Assembly: GCA_015231795.1 (NCBI GenBank)
Contig: JADGAX010000004.1
Location: 1-64,000 of the forward strand
Length of the DNA stretch: 64,000 nt
DNA from: Alphaproteobacteria bacterium
GTDB lineage: Bacteria > Pseudomonadota > Alphaproteobacteria > Rhodospirillales > WMHbin7
Direction of reading: 5' to 3'
Positions 34,673 through 43,787 of the stretch are shown piece after piece. The notes beneath the pieces were generated by a model that saw only the letters and a list, made by a program, of their open reading frames with translations, was not told the origin of the DNA and made no database searches. Made by a program: the position numbers and the translations under genes. Positions within the stretch are counted from its first letter, which is position 1. Each line of letters starts with the position of its first letter.

Positions 34673-35496
34673 AGCTGGCGCGCCAGTTCATAGACCGGAC
34701 CAGGCGACAGGCTGCGTTCTTCATAGCGCAAACAAGCCTGCACCTTGGCGTAGTTGCCGGTGGCGAAGATTTCCTTGGCCGTCTGCAATTCGCCGGGCGC
34801 AATCGCCCGCTCGATCACCTCGACCCCCGCATCCCTCAGAAGGGCGATCACCCGCTGGCGCGTGATGCCGTTCAGGAAGGTGCCGTTGATGGCGGGCGTG
34901 TGCGCCGCTCCATCCTTGACCAGAAACAGATTGGTATAGGCGAATTCCGCCAGATTGCCGCAAGGATCGAGCACGGCCGCCGTATCGAATCCCTTTTGCC
35001 CGGCTTCGCGCACGATGCGCGAAATGTTGGGATAGAGGCATGACGCCTTGGCCTCGGTGGGGGCGGCGTCGCGGGCGGGCCTTCTGAACGAAGACAGGCA
35101 GGCGGTAAAGCCGGGAGAGGTCGGCAAGGGGGCTTCGTAGACCGACAGCGCAAAGCGCGTGCTGGCCGGATCGGGGATGGCGAAACCGCTCTCGGCCCAG
35201 AACATAGGGCAGACATACAGTTCGGCATCTGGTCCGAAACGGCGAATGCCCTCCCAGGCCAGTTCCTCGATCTCATAGGGCGTCAGCATCGGCTCTAACC
35301 CCAGAACGCGGGCCGAAGCGCAGGCTCTGGCCATGTGGCGGGCCATGTCGGGGGCCAGCCCCCGGATGGCTCTTGCGCCGTCAAACACCACCGACCCCAG
35401 CCAGACGCCGTGCGTCATCGGTCCCAGCGCCTTGGGATTTCCGGCATGCCAGCCGTCGTCCAGCCAGGTAATGGCCTTGATGTCTGTGTCCGCCAT
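34642..35496 (-). CDS. Class IV aminotransferase (branched-chain type)
   Basis: 284 residues of the class IV fold (BCAT/DAAT/ADCL). GVWLGSVVFDGARAIRG and TEAKASCLYPNISRI (Schiff-base Lys), then GNLAEFAYTNLFLV and GTFLNGITRQRVI match branched-chain aminotransferase-like proteins. Substrate uncertain: IlvE proper is longer, and D-amino-acid or aminodeoxychorismate activity is possible. Confidence 0.88.
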   Translation of the reverse strand: MADTDIKAITWLDDGWHAGNPKALGPMTHGVWLGSVVFDGARAIRGLAPDMARHMARACASARVLGLEPMLTPYEIEELAWEGIRRFGPDAELYVCPMFWAESGFAIPDPASTRFALSVYEAPLPTSPGFTACLSSFRRPARDAAPTEAKASCLYPNISRIVREAGQKGFDTAAVLDPCGNLAEFAYTNLFLVKDGAAHTPAINGTFLNGITRQRVIALLRDAGVEVIERAIAPGELQTAKEIFATGNYAKVQACLRYEERSLSPGPVYELARQLYWDFAKRGA

Positions 35497-35594
35497 GACG
35501 CCCCCGCAAAGTTAGGATTTCAGGCCGGTATCCTGCGCCAAACGAATCGAACTTGTCCATTGTCCAACGTCAAGACTGGCCGCATAATCCGCCC

Positions 35595-36344
35595 ATGCGA
35601 CATCTTGCCCTGCTCTTTGCCCTGCTTCTTCTCCCGGCCTGCGAAAGCGGGTTGGAGGAACCCGCCAGCCTGACCGACAAGCAGGTCGGCACGACCTTGA
35701 ACGAAGCGGTCAGCGAGGCCGAACAGGCCAATGACTGGCCAGCGGCAGCGGAATATTACCATTCCCTTTTCGAACGCGCCCCCAACGACGAAAAGATCGC
35801 CCTGCGCTACGCCAAGGCGCTGCGCTATTCCGGCTATGGCCCCGAAGCGGCTGGCGTGCTGATGCCTTTCGCCGACAAGCATGCCGACAATGTGGCCCTT
35901 AGAATCGAATTGGGCAAATGCCTGATCGCCGCCACCCAACCGGCCAAGGCGGTCGAGATTCTTAAAAAAGCCCAGCTTCAGGCCCCCAAGAATTGGGAAA
36001 TCCTGTCCGCCCTGGGCATCGCCTATGATTACCAGGACATGCATTCCGAAGCGCAGGAAAGCTATCTGAAGGCTTTGGACCTGACGCCAGAAAATCCGGT
36101 GGTGCTGAACAACCTAGCCTTGTCGCAGGCCAAAAGCGGCGCCTTGCCGATCGCTATCGCAACACTGGAGCGCGCCGCCAAGCAGCCCAGGGCGCGCATG
36201 CAGATCAGGCAGAATCTGGCCGTGCTGATGGCCTTCAAGGGCGACGCCCAGGCCGCGGAGCGGCTGGCTCGCCAGGATTTGCCCGCCGACATGGCCGGGC
36301 GCAACGCCTCGATGTTCCGCCTCTTCTCGGCGCCGTCCAACTGA
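35595..36344 (+). CDS. TPR lipoprotein (TadD-like)
   Basis: 249 residues with a lipoprotein signal (LALLFALLLLPAC, lipobox LPAC) and four to five TPR repeats (YYHSLFERAPNDEKIALRYAKALR, LKALDLTPENPVVLNNLALSQ). It resembles TadD of Flp pilus systems, but no other tad gene is here. It is coupled to the next gene by TGATG. ATG 35595 begins the signal peptide; the frame extends upstream without a reason to use it. Confidence 0.82.
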   Translation: MRHLALLFALLLLPACESGLEEPASLTDKQVGTTLNEAVSEAEQANDWPAAAEYYHSLFERAPNDEKIALRYAKALRYSGYGPEAAGVLMPFADKHADNVALRIELGKCLIAATQPAKAVEILKKAQLQAPKNWEILSALGIAYDYQDMHSEAQESYLKALDLTPENPVVLNNLALSQAKSGALPIAIATLERAAKQPRARMQIRQNLAVLMAFKGDAQAAERLARQDLPADMAGRNASMFRLFSAPSN

Positions 36345-37177
36345 TGAAGATGATGGCGCGGGCCAGCATTCATCCCGGTCTGTTTTTCTGCCTGCTGTCG
36401 CTGGCCTTCTTCTGTCTTCCCGCCCATGCGCAAGAGCCTTTTCGCGATTGCCCCGACTGCCCGGAAATGGTGATCGTGCCGAAAGGCGGTTTTATCATGG
36501 GATCGGATGTGGGCCACGAGAACGAGCGCCCGGCGCATCCGGTGAAGATCGCCAAACCCTTCGCCCTTGGCCGCTATGAAGTCACCTTCGACGAATGGCA
36601 GGCCTGCTTCGATGCCCAGGCTTGCTTGCGCAATCCCGACGACCATAAATGGGGGCGCGCCAATCGCCCGGTCATGAACGTCACCATCGACGACGTCAAA
36701 CAGTTCCTGGCTTGGCTGTCGCAAAAGAGCGGCAAGCGCTATCGCCTGCCCGGCGAAGCGGAATGGGAATGGGCGGCCAGGGCGGGAACCGCCGGCCTGT
36801 TTTCCTGGGGCGATAAAATGGAGCCTGGGCGGGCCAATTGCCGAGGCTGCGGCGACGATCCCTTCAACGGTTTTTCCACCGCCCCGGTGGGCAGCTATCC
36901 GCCCAACGCCTTTGGCCTTTACGACATGGCGGGCAATGTTTGGGAATGGACCGAGGATTGCTGGCATCCCGATCATACCGGAGCGCCCAAAGACCAGAAG
37001 CCGCGCGGACCCGAAGCCAATCCCCTGCCCGGCCTGCCCGCCTGCATGGCCCGCGTGATGAAAGGTGGGGCTTGGTACTACTACGCCCAGATGTCGCGGC
37101 CCAGCGCCAGGGCCAGGAACGAGGGCCGCGTCCTTAGCTATGTGCTGGGATTTCGCGTGGCAAGGGACGTGGATTAG
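36344..37177 (+). CDS. FGE-sulfatase superfamily protein, exported, probably non-catalytic
   Basis: 277 residues: signal peptide (LFFCLLSLAFFCLPAHA) and one FGE-sulfatase (SUMF1) domain with MVIVPKGGFIMGSDVG, NRPVMNVTIDDVKQFLAWLS, YRLPGEAEWEWAARAG, GLYDMAGNVWEWTED and MKGGAWYYYAQMSRPSARAR. The Cys pair that catalyses formylglycine formation is missing at the expected site, so it is probably a ligand-binding member of the fold. Extra Cys pairs (CPDCP, CRGCG) may form disulfides. Coupled to the TPR lipoprotein; no sulfatase gene nearby. Confidence 0.85.
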   Translation: MKMMARASIHPGLFFCLLSLAFFCLPAHAQEPFRDCPDCPEMVIVPKGGFIMGSDVGHENERPAHPVKIAKPFALGRYEVTFDEWQACFDAQACLRNPDDHKWGRANRPVMNVTIDDVKQFLAWLSQKSGKRYRLPGEAEWEWAARAGTAGLFSWGDKMEPGRANCRGCGDDPFNGFSTAPVGSYPPNAFGLYDMAGNVWEWTEDCWHPDHTGAPKDQKPRGPEANPLPGLPACMARVMKGGAWYYYAQMSRPSARARNEGRVLSYVLGFRVARDVD

Positions 37178-38490
37178 CGCGCCTTGGCGTCAGCGACCAG
37201 ACTTTTGAAGAAGTCGATCTGCCAATCCACCTCGTCGGGCGAAAGCGGACAATTGCCCTTATGGGCGCGGATGATGCCCGAAGGCGGCACGCGCGCCAGC
37301 TTGGCCTGCAGTTGCTGCGACAAGTCCATGCCCAGACCAGCCTTGAAGGAAAGGGCCACCATGCCTTTGGCGCTTTGCGTTTCGATGGCCTTCTTCACCA
37401 CTTCCAGCGACAGACCGGCCCGCACGGCCAGCGAACCGGTGACCATCTCCAGCTTGCCCGCCGACAAGGCCTTGGCGACGTCGTCTTCCTCCAGCTTGCC
37501 CGCCGCATGAAGCTGTTTGAGTTCGGCCAGAGGATCGGCGTTGGCGCCAGCACCTGCGGCCCCCTTGCGCCTGGGCTGGCGCAGTTCGATCTGTTGGGTT
37601 TCCGCCTCCAGGCGCTTCTTGACCTCGCGTTCGACGTCGGCCATCACGCTTTCGGGCAGATCGTTGCGCGTCTTCAACGCGTCGAGCAGATTGTCCGCCA
37701 CGAATCTGGCGATGCGCCCCACGGCCCTGGCCGACAGATGCGGGCGCTGCACCAATGGGGCGTGCCACATCTCGATATCCGGGGCGCGTTCGATCAGGCG
37801 ATCCAGGGTTTCTTCGCGGATCTGGGCGCTTTTGTTGCCCAGCAACACGGCGATGGCCTCGACATCGTCCGACTTGGCGATAACGTCGGCCACCTCGGCG
37901 CCAACGCCAGCGCGCCTGGAAATGGCGGCCAAGGCCCCCTTGATGGGGCCTGTCGAAATGATTTCCAGCAGGTCTTCGTCGGTCAGAACCGGCGAACATT
38001 CCAGCACCGGCCCGGCCACCACGATTTCCGTATCGCGAGCCAGTCGGCGGATGATGTCGGGCGGCGCGTTGGCGACGTCCTTCAGCGTCTCGGCGATGAT
38101 GCGCCTGACGCGCGGCAACTGGTCGCGAGCCAGGATTTCCAGCGTCTCATAGGTGATGCGCCGGATGCGGTCTTGTTCGTCGGGTCCAAGTCCGGGCGCC
38201 AGCTTGGCGATTTTCAGCGCCAGGTCGGAACGCACGTCTTCGTCGGCGTCCTTGGCCAGCAGAAGATTGGCCTGTACCGGCGTCGAAGGATTCTTGGCGA
38301 TTTTGCGACGCACCTCGCTTAACGGGTCGCCCGCCAGATAGTACAGGATTTCCGGCATCAGCCCCTTATGGGCCGCCAGTTCGCCCCTTGTCTTGGCGTC
38401 GGCGCTGGCCGCCAGATCCCTGGCCTCTTCATATTCGACCGGCTTTTCGCCCTTCAGGCTGCCCAACAGGCGCTTTAGCAGATTGCTCAT
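37174..38490 (-). CDS. DUF2336 domain protein
   Basis: 438 residues, almost all helical with HEAT-like repeats (LAGDPLSEVRRKIAKNPSTPVQANLLLAKDADEDVRSDLALK is the type of pattern, given here only as residue blocks ~50-90). It matches DUF2336 proteins frequent in alphaproteobacteria, function unknown. It overlaps the upstream diguanylate cyclase gene by four bases (ATGA), suggesting a part in c-di-GMP signalling. Confidence 0.82.
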   Translation of the reverse strand: MSNLLKRLLGSLKGEKPVEYEEARDLAASADAKTRGELAAHKGLMPEILYYLAGDPLSEVRRKIAKNPSTPVQANLLLAKDADEDVRSDLALKIAKLAPGLGPDEQDRIRRITYETLEILARDQLPRVRRIIAETLKDVANAPPDIIRRLARDTEIVVAGPVLECSPVLTDEDLLEIISTGPIKGALAAISRRAGVGAEVADVIAKSDDVEAIAVLLGNKSAQIREETLDRLIERAPDIEMWHAPLVQRPHLSARAVGRIARFVADNLLDALKTRNDLPESVMADVEREVKKRLEAETQQIELRQPRRKGAAGAGANADPLAELKQLHAAGKLEEDDVAKALSAGKLEMVTGSLAVRAGLSLEVVKKAIETQSAKGMVALSFKAGLGMDLSQQLQAKLARVPPSGIIRAHKGNCPLSPDEVDWQIDFFKSLVADAKAR

Positions 38491-40142
38491 GCGCCAACTC
38501 CGCCGGGCGAGATCGGCCTTGCGATGCGATAGCTGCCCTTGCCGGTGCGCTTGACCTCGTACATGGCCTCGTCCGCCCTGGCGATCATGCCTTCGAGCGT
38601 TTCCGATCGTCTGGGATCATGCACGGCGATGCCCAAGGAAACGCCCAGGACTTTTTCGGGCGAGCCTGAGAAGGAAGCCAGCGAGCGGCTGGCGTCGAGC
38701 AAGACCTGCGCGCGCTTTTCGGCCACATCCTGGTCGGCGTTTTCAAGCCAGACGGCGAATTCGTCGCCGCCCAGGCGCGACACCAGATCGATCGGGCGCG
38801 TGTTGTGAATCAAAAGCTGCTTTACGGCCAACAGCGCTTCATCGCCTTTCTGATGGCCGTGCACGTCGTTGACCATCTTGAAATTATCCAGATCGACATA
38901 GATCAGGGCCGCCGGCTTGCGATCGCGGGCCAGACGATTGAAGCGCCGCTCGATCTCTTCGAAGAAGGCGCGGCGGTTGAACAGGCCGGTCAGCCCATCG
39001 GTGCGCGACAGGTTCAAGATGCGTTCGTGATTGGCGATCTGTTCGTTGGCGATGCCGATCTGGTTGGCGACGTCCAGAATCAGCAGGCGGTCGTCGTCGC
39101 AGAAGGGCTGCGAGCCTTCGGCGCGCCAGACGCAAATGGCGCCGTTGGCTTCGCGGTGATAGCGCGACACGGCGCTTAGCACCTGCCATCCGTTCAAGGA
39201 CAGTTCCGCCGAGGAAGCGCCTCCCTCCAGATTGGCCAGCACGGCATGCACCGACTGATCGTCGCTATGTTCGCCGAAATTAGCCGCCGGAATGAATTTG
39301 TCGTCTTGCGAGCGGAAAATCTGGCACCCGGCGCATGACAGCGCGCGGGCCGTGGCCTCAGCCGCCGCCATCAGCATATTGGCGGGATCGACCTCGTCTC
39401 GGATGGTGCGCACGATGTAGGTCAGCAAACGCTCGCGGTTGGCGGCCCTGGCCAGGGCGGCGTCACGCTCGCGCACCATGGTGATGTCGCGGCAAACGCC
39501 CCGAGCACCTCGCCATTCCCCGGCTGGTCCCAACAGGGGGGCCGCCGAAACCAGCACGCAGGCCAGACTGCCGTCCGAGCGCTTCATCCAAACTTCGGTG
39601 TCTTCCACCGCCACGCGGGCCGAGAAGAGGGAAGACTGGTCTTCATGGCCTTCCGACAAGAGGCGGATGGGCAGGCTTCCCACCAACGCCTCGGCCGAGA
39701 AGCCCAGCGCGCCCCTGGGTGTGACGAACACGAAACGGCCATCCAACCCGGTTTCCCAGGAAAAATCGCTCGAGATTTCGACCAGGTCCTTATAGCGCTG
39801 GCGCGATTCAACCAGGGCCAGGCGCAGATTGCGCTCCAAGGTCACGTCGCGCCCAAAGACCATGACAGTGGCGGGAGCGGCCAGCGGCAGAATGGCCAAT
39901 TCATAATAGATCGGTCCACTGATGCCGGGCAGCAGCACGGACTCGTTCATCGGCTTGCCGGTTACCGCGGCCCGCCCGATATAGCCCATCACTTCGGGCG
40001 TATGACCTTCCTGGATCGCCTCGACCAGCGGCTGGGCGCTGGGATTGGAGGCCAAGACATGCCCATCCTGCGTCACCGCCAGCACGGCGGCCTTGCTTGA
40101 CGTCAAGACGTCGGAATCGATGGTGAATTGCGTTTTCGTCAT
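38487..40142 (-). CDS. PAS-GAF-GGDEF diguanylate cyclase
   Basis: 551 residues: an N-terminal PAS-like sensor (about 5-110), a second PAS domain (about 115-235), a GAF-like domain (about 250-385) with CAGC residues that could hold a cofactor, and a GGDEF domain (about 390-545) with LGGDEFAVWLE and an intact inhibitory site RPID five residues upstream. It should make cyclic di-GMP with product feedback. No membrane segment. ATG 40142 is the last good start before the divergent gene. Confidence 0.9.
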   Translation of the reverse strand: MTKTQFTIDSDVLTSSKAAVLAVTQDGHVLASNPSAQPLVEAIQEGHTPEVMGYIGRAAVTGKPMNESVLLPGISGPIYYELAILPLAAPATVMVFGRDVTLERNLRLALVESRQRYKDLVEISSDFSWETGLDGRFVFVTPRGALGFSAEALVGSLPIRLLSEGHEDQSSLFSARVAVEDTEVWMKRSDGSLACVLVSAAPLLGPAGEWRGARGVCRDITMVRERDAALARAANRERLLTYIVRTIRDEVDPANMLMAAAEATARALSCAGCQIFRSQDDKFIPAANFGEHSDDQSVHAVLANLEGGASSAELSLNGWQVLSAVSRYHREANGAICVWRAEGSQPFCDDDRLLILDVANQIGIANEQIANHERILNLSRTDGLTGLFNRRAFFEEIERRFNRLARDRKPAALIYVDLDNFKMVNDVHGHQKGDEALLAVKQLLIHNTRPIDLVSRLGGDEFAVWLENADQDVAEKRAQVLLDASRSLASFSGSPEKVLGVSLGIAVHDPRRSETLEGMIARADEAMYEVKRTGKGSYRIARPISPGGVGA

Positions 40143-40215
40143 ACCCGCTAGCGCTCTGGCGTAACCCCGTTGTTTGGGATTATCATAAGACAGCCGTCGA
40201 AACGAGTAGAAACGC

Positions 40216-40896
40216 ATGCCCACCCCCACCTTGGACCAGCTTGACACCTGGGTCTTTGACCTGGACAACACCCTATATCCGGCCACTTCCAGCCTGTTTC
40301 CGCAGATTGACGCGCGCATGCGCGCCTTCATCTCGGAGTTGTTGGGGTTGAACGCCGTCGAGGCGCATGCGCTTCAGAAGCGCTATTACCGGGAATTCGG
40401 CACCACGCTGCGCGGCTTGATGCTGGTTCACGGGCTGGAACCCGACCGCTTTTTGGATTTCGTCCACGACATCGACCGATCGGTGCTGGGTCCCGATCCG
40501 CGCCTTGACGCGGCACTCGCCAATCTGCCTGGACGCAAGCTGATCTTCACCAACGGCACCGAAAGCCATGCCGTGAAGGTGCTGGACCGTTTAGGGCTAT
40601 CCAGGCATTTCGAGGGCATCTTCGACATTCGCGCGTCGAATTACGTGCCCAAACCCGATCCCGAAACCTATCAACTGCTGCTGACCCGCCACGACGTGAC
40701 GGCAAGAAAGGCCGCCATGTTCGAGGATATCGCCAGAAACCTGAAACCGGCCTTCGATCTGGGCATGACCACGATCTGGGTGAAGGCCCATGAACCGGAA
40801 TTTCGCCACGACACGGCGGACGCGCATGTCCACCACGCCACCCAAGACTTGGCGGCTTGGCTGGATCAGACGTCTTGCGCCGGAAAGGCGATGTAG
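40216..40896 (+). CDS. HAD-family pyrimidine 5'-nucleotidase
   Basis: 226 residues with HAD motif I WVFDLDNTLYPA, motif II FTNGTESHA, motif III KPDPETY and motif IV FEDIARNL. The DLDNTLYP form is that of SDT1/PhoN-like pyrimidine nucleotidases that hydrolyse UMP/CMP; phosphoglycolate or other phosphatase activity is possible. Its 3' end overlaps the convergent histidine kinase by 31 bp. Confidence 0.88.
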   Translation: MPTPTLDQLDTWVFDLDNTLYPATSSLFPQIDARMRAFISELLGLNAVEAHALQKRYYREFGTTLRGLMLVHGLEPDRFLDFVHDIDRSVLGPDPRLDAALANLPGRKLIFTNGTESHAVKVLDRLGLSRHFEGIFDIRASNYVPKPDPETYQLLLTRHDVTARKAAMFEDIARNLKPAFDLGMTTIWVKAHEPEFRHDTADAHVHHATQDLAAWLDQTSCAGKAM

Positions 40897-43580
40897 AAGC
40901 AGCAGCCTTCGCCCAGGGCCGATTCGATCCAGATGCGGCCCTTATGCTGTTCGACGATCTTCTTGCAAACGGCCAGCCCGATGCCCGTCCCCTCATACTG
41001 ATCGCCCTTGACCAGACGTTGGAAAATGGCGAAGGCGCGGCCATGGTCCTTGGGATCCATGCCCATGCCGTTGTCCTTGACGCGAAGGATCCATTCTTGG
41101 CCCTCGCGGGCAAAGTTGAGATCGATGCGGATAGGCCGCTCGGGCGAGCGGTATTTGATGGCGTTGCCGATCAGATTCTGGAACAAGCGCACCAGTTCCA
41201 TCCAATGTCCTTGGACGGCGGGGAAACCGTCGGCTACCCGGATGTCGGCCTTGGCATCGGCGATCGCCACTTCAAGATTGAGGCAGCTTTCGCGGATCAC
41301 GTCGTTCAGCTTGACCAGAACGAAAGGCTCGGCGCTTCTGCCGGTGCGCGAATATTCCAGCAGGCTGACGATCAACTGATCCATGCGCTTGGCGCCGCCC
41401 AGGGCGAAATCCATGAATTCCCGCAAGTCGCCTTCAAGGGTCGAACCCAGCTTGCGCTCGATCAGTTGCAGATAGCTTGTGACCATGCGCAAGGGCTGGC
41501 GCAAATCGTGCGAGGCCACATAGGCGAACTGCTCCAACTCGGCGTGCGAGCGCTTCAATTCCTCGGCCACGCGCCTGCGTTCGGTCATGTCCTCCTTGAC
41601 GCCCAGGTAATGGGTGATTTTGCCCTCGCCATCCAGAATGGGGGAAATTGACGCCTGCTCCCAAAAAAGTTCGCCATTCTTCTTGCGATTGCACAATTCG
41701 CCGTGCCATTCCTCGCCCGCCGTGATGGCGCCCCAAAGCTGGGCATAGGCCTCGGGCGGCGTTTTCCCGGATTTCAAAAGGCGCGGATTCTGCCCCAACA
41801 CTTCGTTCAATTCATATCCAGAGTTTTCCAAGAATCTGGGATTGACGTACTCGATCTCGCCCTTGGTGTTGGAAATCATGATCGACACCGGGCTTTGTTC
41901 GATGGCGCGGATCAACTTGCGCCGCTCCGCCTCCAGGCGGACGCGCACGGTTTCGTCGAAGACCAAGGAATATAGAATTGTCTTGCCGTCGACATTGATC
42001 GGGCCGGAATGAATCTCGACATTGCGGATTTCGCCCGAGGCCAGCCGGTGGCGGAAATGGAAGTCGGAACGCTGCTCTCGCGTGGCGCGCTCCATCTCGT
42101 GGGCGACTTCTTCCTTGCTGGCCATGTTGATGTCGCCGATCTTCAACTGCTTCAGCTTGTCCACGCTATAACCGTAGAAATTGGACGCGGCCTTGTTGGC
42201 GTCGACGATCACTCCGGTTTCGGGATCGATCAGCAACTTTGGCACTTTCGAACCGGCGAACAGGCTGTGATAGCGCTCTTCGCTGGCCCTTAGCGCTTCT
42301 TCGTTGCGCCTGCGCTCGGTGATGTCGGCAACGCTGGCCACCCGCACGGATTCGCCGCCATAGACCACATTGCGCCCGACCAGTTCCGCCGGAAAGATGG
42401 AACCATCCTTGCGCACGGCATCGACCTCGTAGGGGTCTTCGTTCTTGTCATTGATGCGCTGACGGACAAGGTTACGCGAGTCTTCGGTCAGCAGGCGCTC
42501 GAAACTTTTGCCCACCAGTTCCTCCGGTTCGTAGCCGAACATCTGGCAGAAGGTGGGATTGACGTCGATGATCGTCTTGCCGTCGTGAATGATCATGCCG
42601 ACCAACGTCAGCTTGGTCATGCGCTTGAAGCGTTCCTCGTTTTGCATGAGCTGCTGCGCAACCGCTTGGCGCGCCGCAAGCGATTGATAGAGGAACAACA
42701 TCAAAAGGCCAAGGCCCGCGCTGACCAGTCCAGCCGTCGCCAGGATGAAATTGCGCTGATCGGCGCCATGTTGCAGGGCTTCGGAAGCCGACTGGCCGAT
42801 GACGAAAGTCAGCCCGTATTCCGGCAGTTTTTGATAGCCGAAAATTCGTTCGACGCCATCGACCGGACTTTTGCGCGAAAAGTATCCGCTGGGCGGCGCA
42901 TCCGCCGACTGGTGGGGAGCGCCGCTGACCGTCTTGCCCATATGCTCGTCGTTGTCGGGATGGCGGGCCATCAAGTTGCCGGCGGCATCCGCAATGGATA
43001 GAGTCGAGTCGCCGTGCAGATTCAACTTGTCTTGAAAGCGAATGAACAGGGACGGATCGACGGACAGGACAATGACGCCCTCGAACTTGCCCTTGTCGTA
43101 GATCGGGCGCGTAAACTGAATGGTCCAACGCCCCGACACCTTGCCCTTCAGCGGCTTGCTGATGAACAATCGGTCGCGCCCGCTGCCGACATGCGTCTTG
43201 AAATGCTCGCGCTCGCCCAAATCGACGCGCTCTTGAACTTTCTGCAAATTCGAATAGGCCAGAAAGCCGTCCTTGCCGATCACGCCTATCTGAAAGGCGA
43301 TATCGGAAATATGCTCGGCCTGGCGCTGAACCCTAGCCGCGAAATGCTCCTCCCCATCGCTCCAATGTTCGCGCAGGTCAAACATAGACTCATCAAGACG
43401 TTTGATTATCGAGTTGGTGTTTTCCGCGAAAAGCTGGGCCTGAAATTGTGTAGCGACCTCGGCGTCACGGATGGCGTGCTCGCGGCTACGAGTCAGCTCG
43501 AAGAACAGCGCCCCCCAGATACAAGCCAAGCTGGCCGCGAACAGGAGCAGCATTTTCACAGGCAATGATATTGGTTTCAT
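40866..43580 (-). CDS. Hybrid-free membrane sensor histidine kinase with Cache and three PAS domains
   Basis: 904 residues: TM1 (8-28), a periplasmic double-Cache-like sensor (about 35-285), TM2 (about 288-312), three PAS/PAC domains (about 325-445, 450-575 and 575-700), then HisKA with SHDLRQPLRMV (His phosphorylation site) and an HATPase with FQNLIGNAIKY and VKDNGMGMD. It belongs to the bacteriophytochrome-like/HWE-free HisKA group. No response regulator is adjacent, so it is an orphan. Confidence 0.92.
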   Translation of the reverse strand: MKPISLPVKMLLLFAASLACIWGALFFELTRSREHAIRDAEVATQFQAQLFAENTNSIIKRLDESMFDLREHWSDGEEHFAARVQRQAEHISDIAFQIGVIGKDGFLAYSNLQKVQERVDLGEREHFKTHVGSGRDRLFISKPLKGKVSGRWTIQFTRPIYDKGKFEGVIVLSVDPSLFIRFQDKLNLHGDSTLSIADAAGNLMARHPDNDEHMGKTVSGAPHQSADAPPSGYFSRKSPVDGVERIFGYQKLPEYGLTFVIGQSASEALQHGADQRNFILATAGLVSAGLGLLMLFLYQSLAARQAVAQQLMQNEERFKRMTKLTLVGMIIHDGKTIIDVNPTFCQMFGYEPEELVGKSFERLLTEDSRNLVRQRINDKNEDPYEVDAVRKDGSIFPAELVGRNVVYGGESVRVASVADITERRRNEEALRASEERYHSLFAGSKVPKLLIDPETGVIVDANKAASNFYGYSVDKLKQLKIGDINMASKEEVAHEMERATREQRSDFHFRHRLASGEIRNVEIHSGPINVDGKTILYSLVFDETVRVRLEAERRKLIRAIEQSPVSIMISNTKGEIEYVNPRFLENSGYELNEVLGQNPRLLKSGKTPPEAYAQLWGAITAGEEWHGELCNRKKNGELFWEQASISPILDGEGKITHYLGVKEDMTERRRVAEELKRSHAELEQFAYVASHDLRQPLRMVTSYLQLIERKLGSTLEGDLREFMDFALGGAKRMDQLIVSLLEYSRTGRSAEPFVLVKLNDVIRESCLNLEVAIADAKADIRVADGFPAVQGHWMELVRLFQNLIGNAIKYRSPERPIRIDLNFAREGQEWILRVKDNGMGMDPKDHGRAFAIFQRLVKGDQYEGTGIGLAVCKKIVEQHKGRIWIESALGEGCCFYIAFPAQDV

Positions 43581-43787
43581 GTTCCCCGACTGCGTTTCTT
43601 ACCCTATCACGTATAGTTTGCGTGAGAAATATTCAACTTCCAATCAAAATTTGAGCCCGATCAATTTTGTGGTTATTCACAGGAAGCCATTGCTTAGGCT
43701 ACATCAATTGCTTCCGATGGCTAGGCAATCTTACAGAAATTTCATGGGGAATATGGTGCGTTTTCGCAGCGACGCGCCCGCGCCGAT

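Noticed and set aside
36344-37177. Active formylglycine-generating enzyme
   Set aside because: The catalytic cysteine pair is absent at the expected position and no sulfatase gene is near.
43581-43787. Small genes between the histidine kinase and ftsY
   Set aside because: Open frames there are short, overlap ftsY in the other sense and lack ribosome binding sites or domains.
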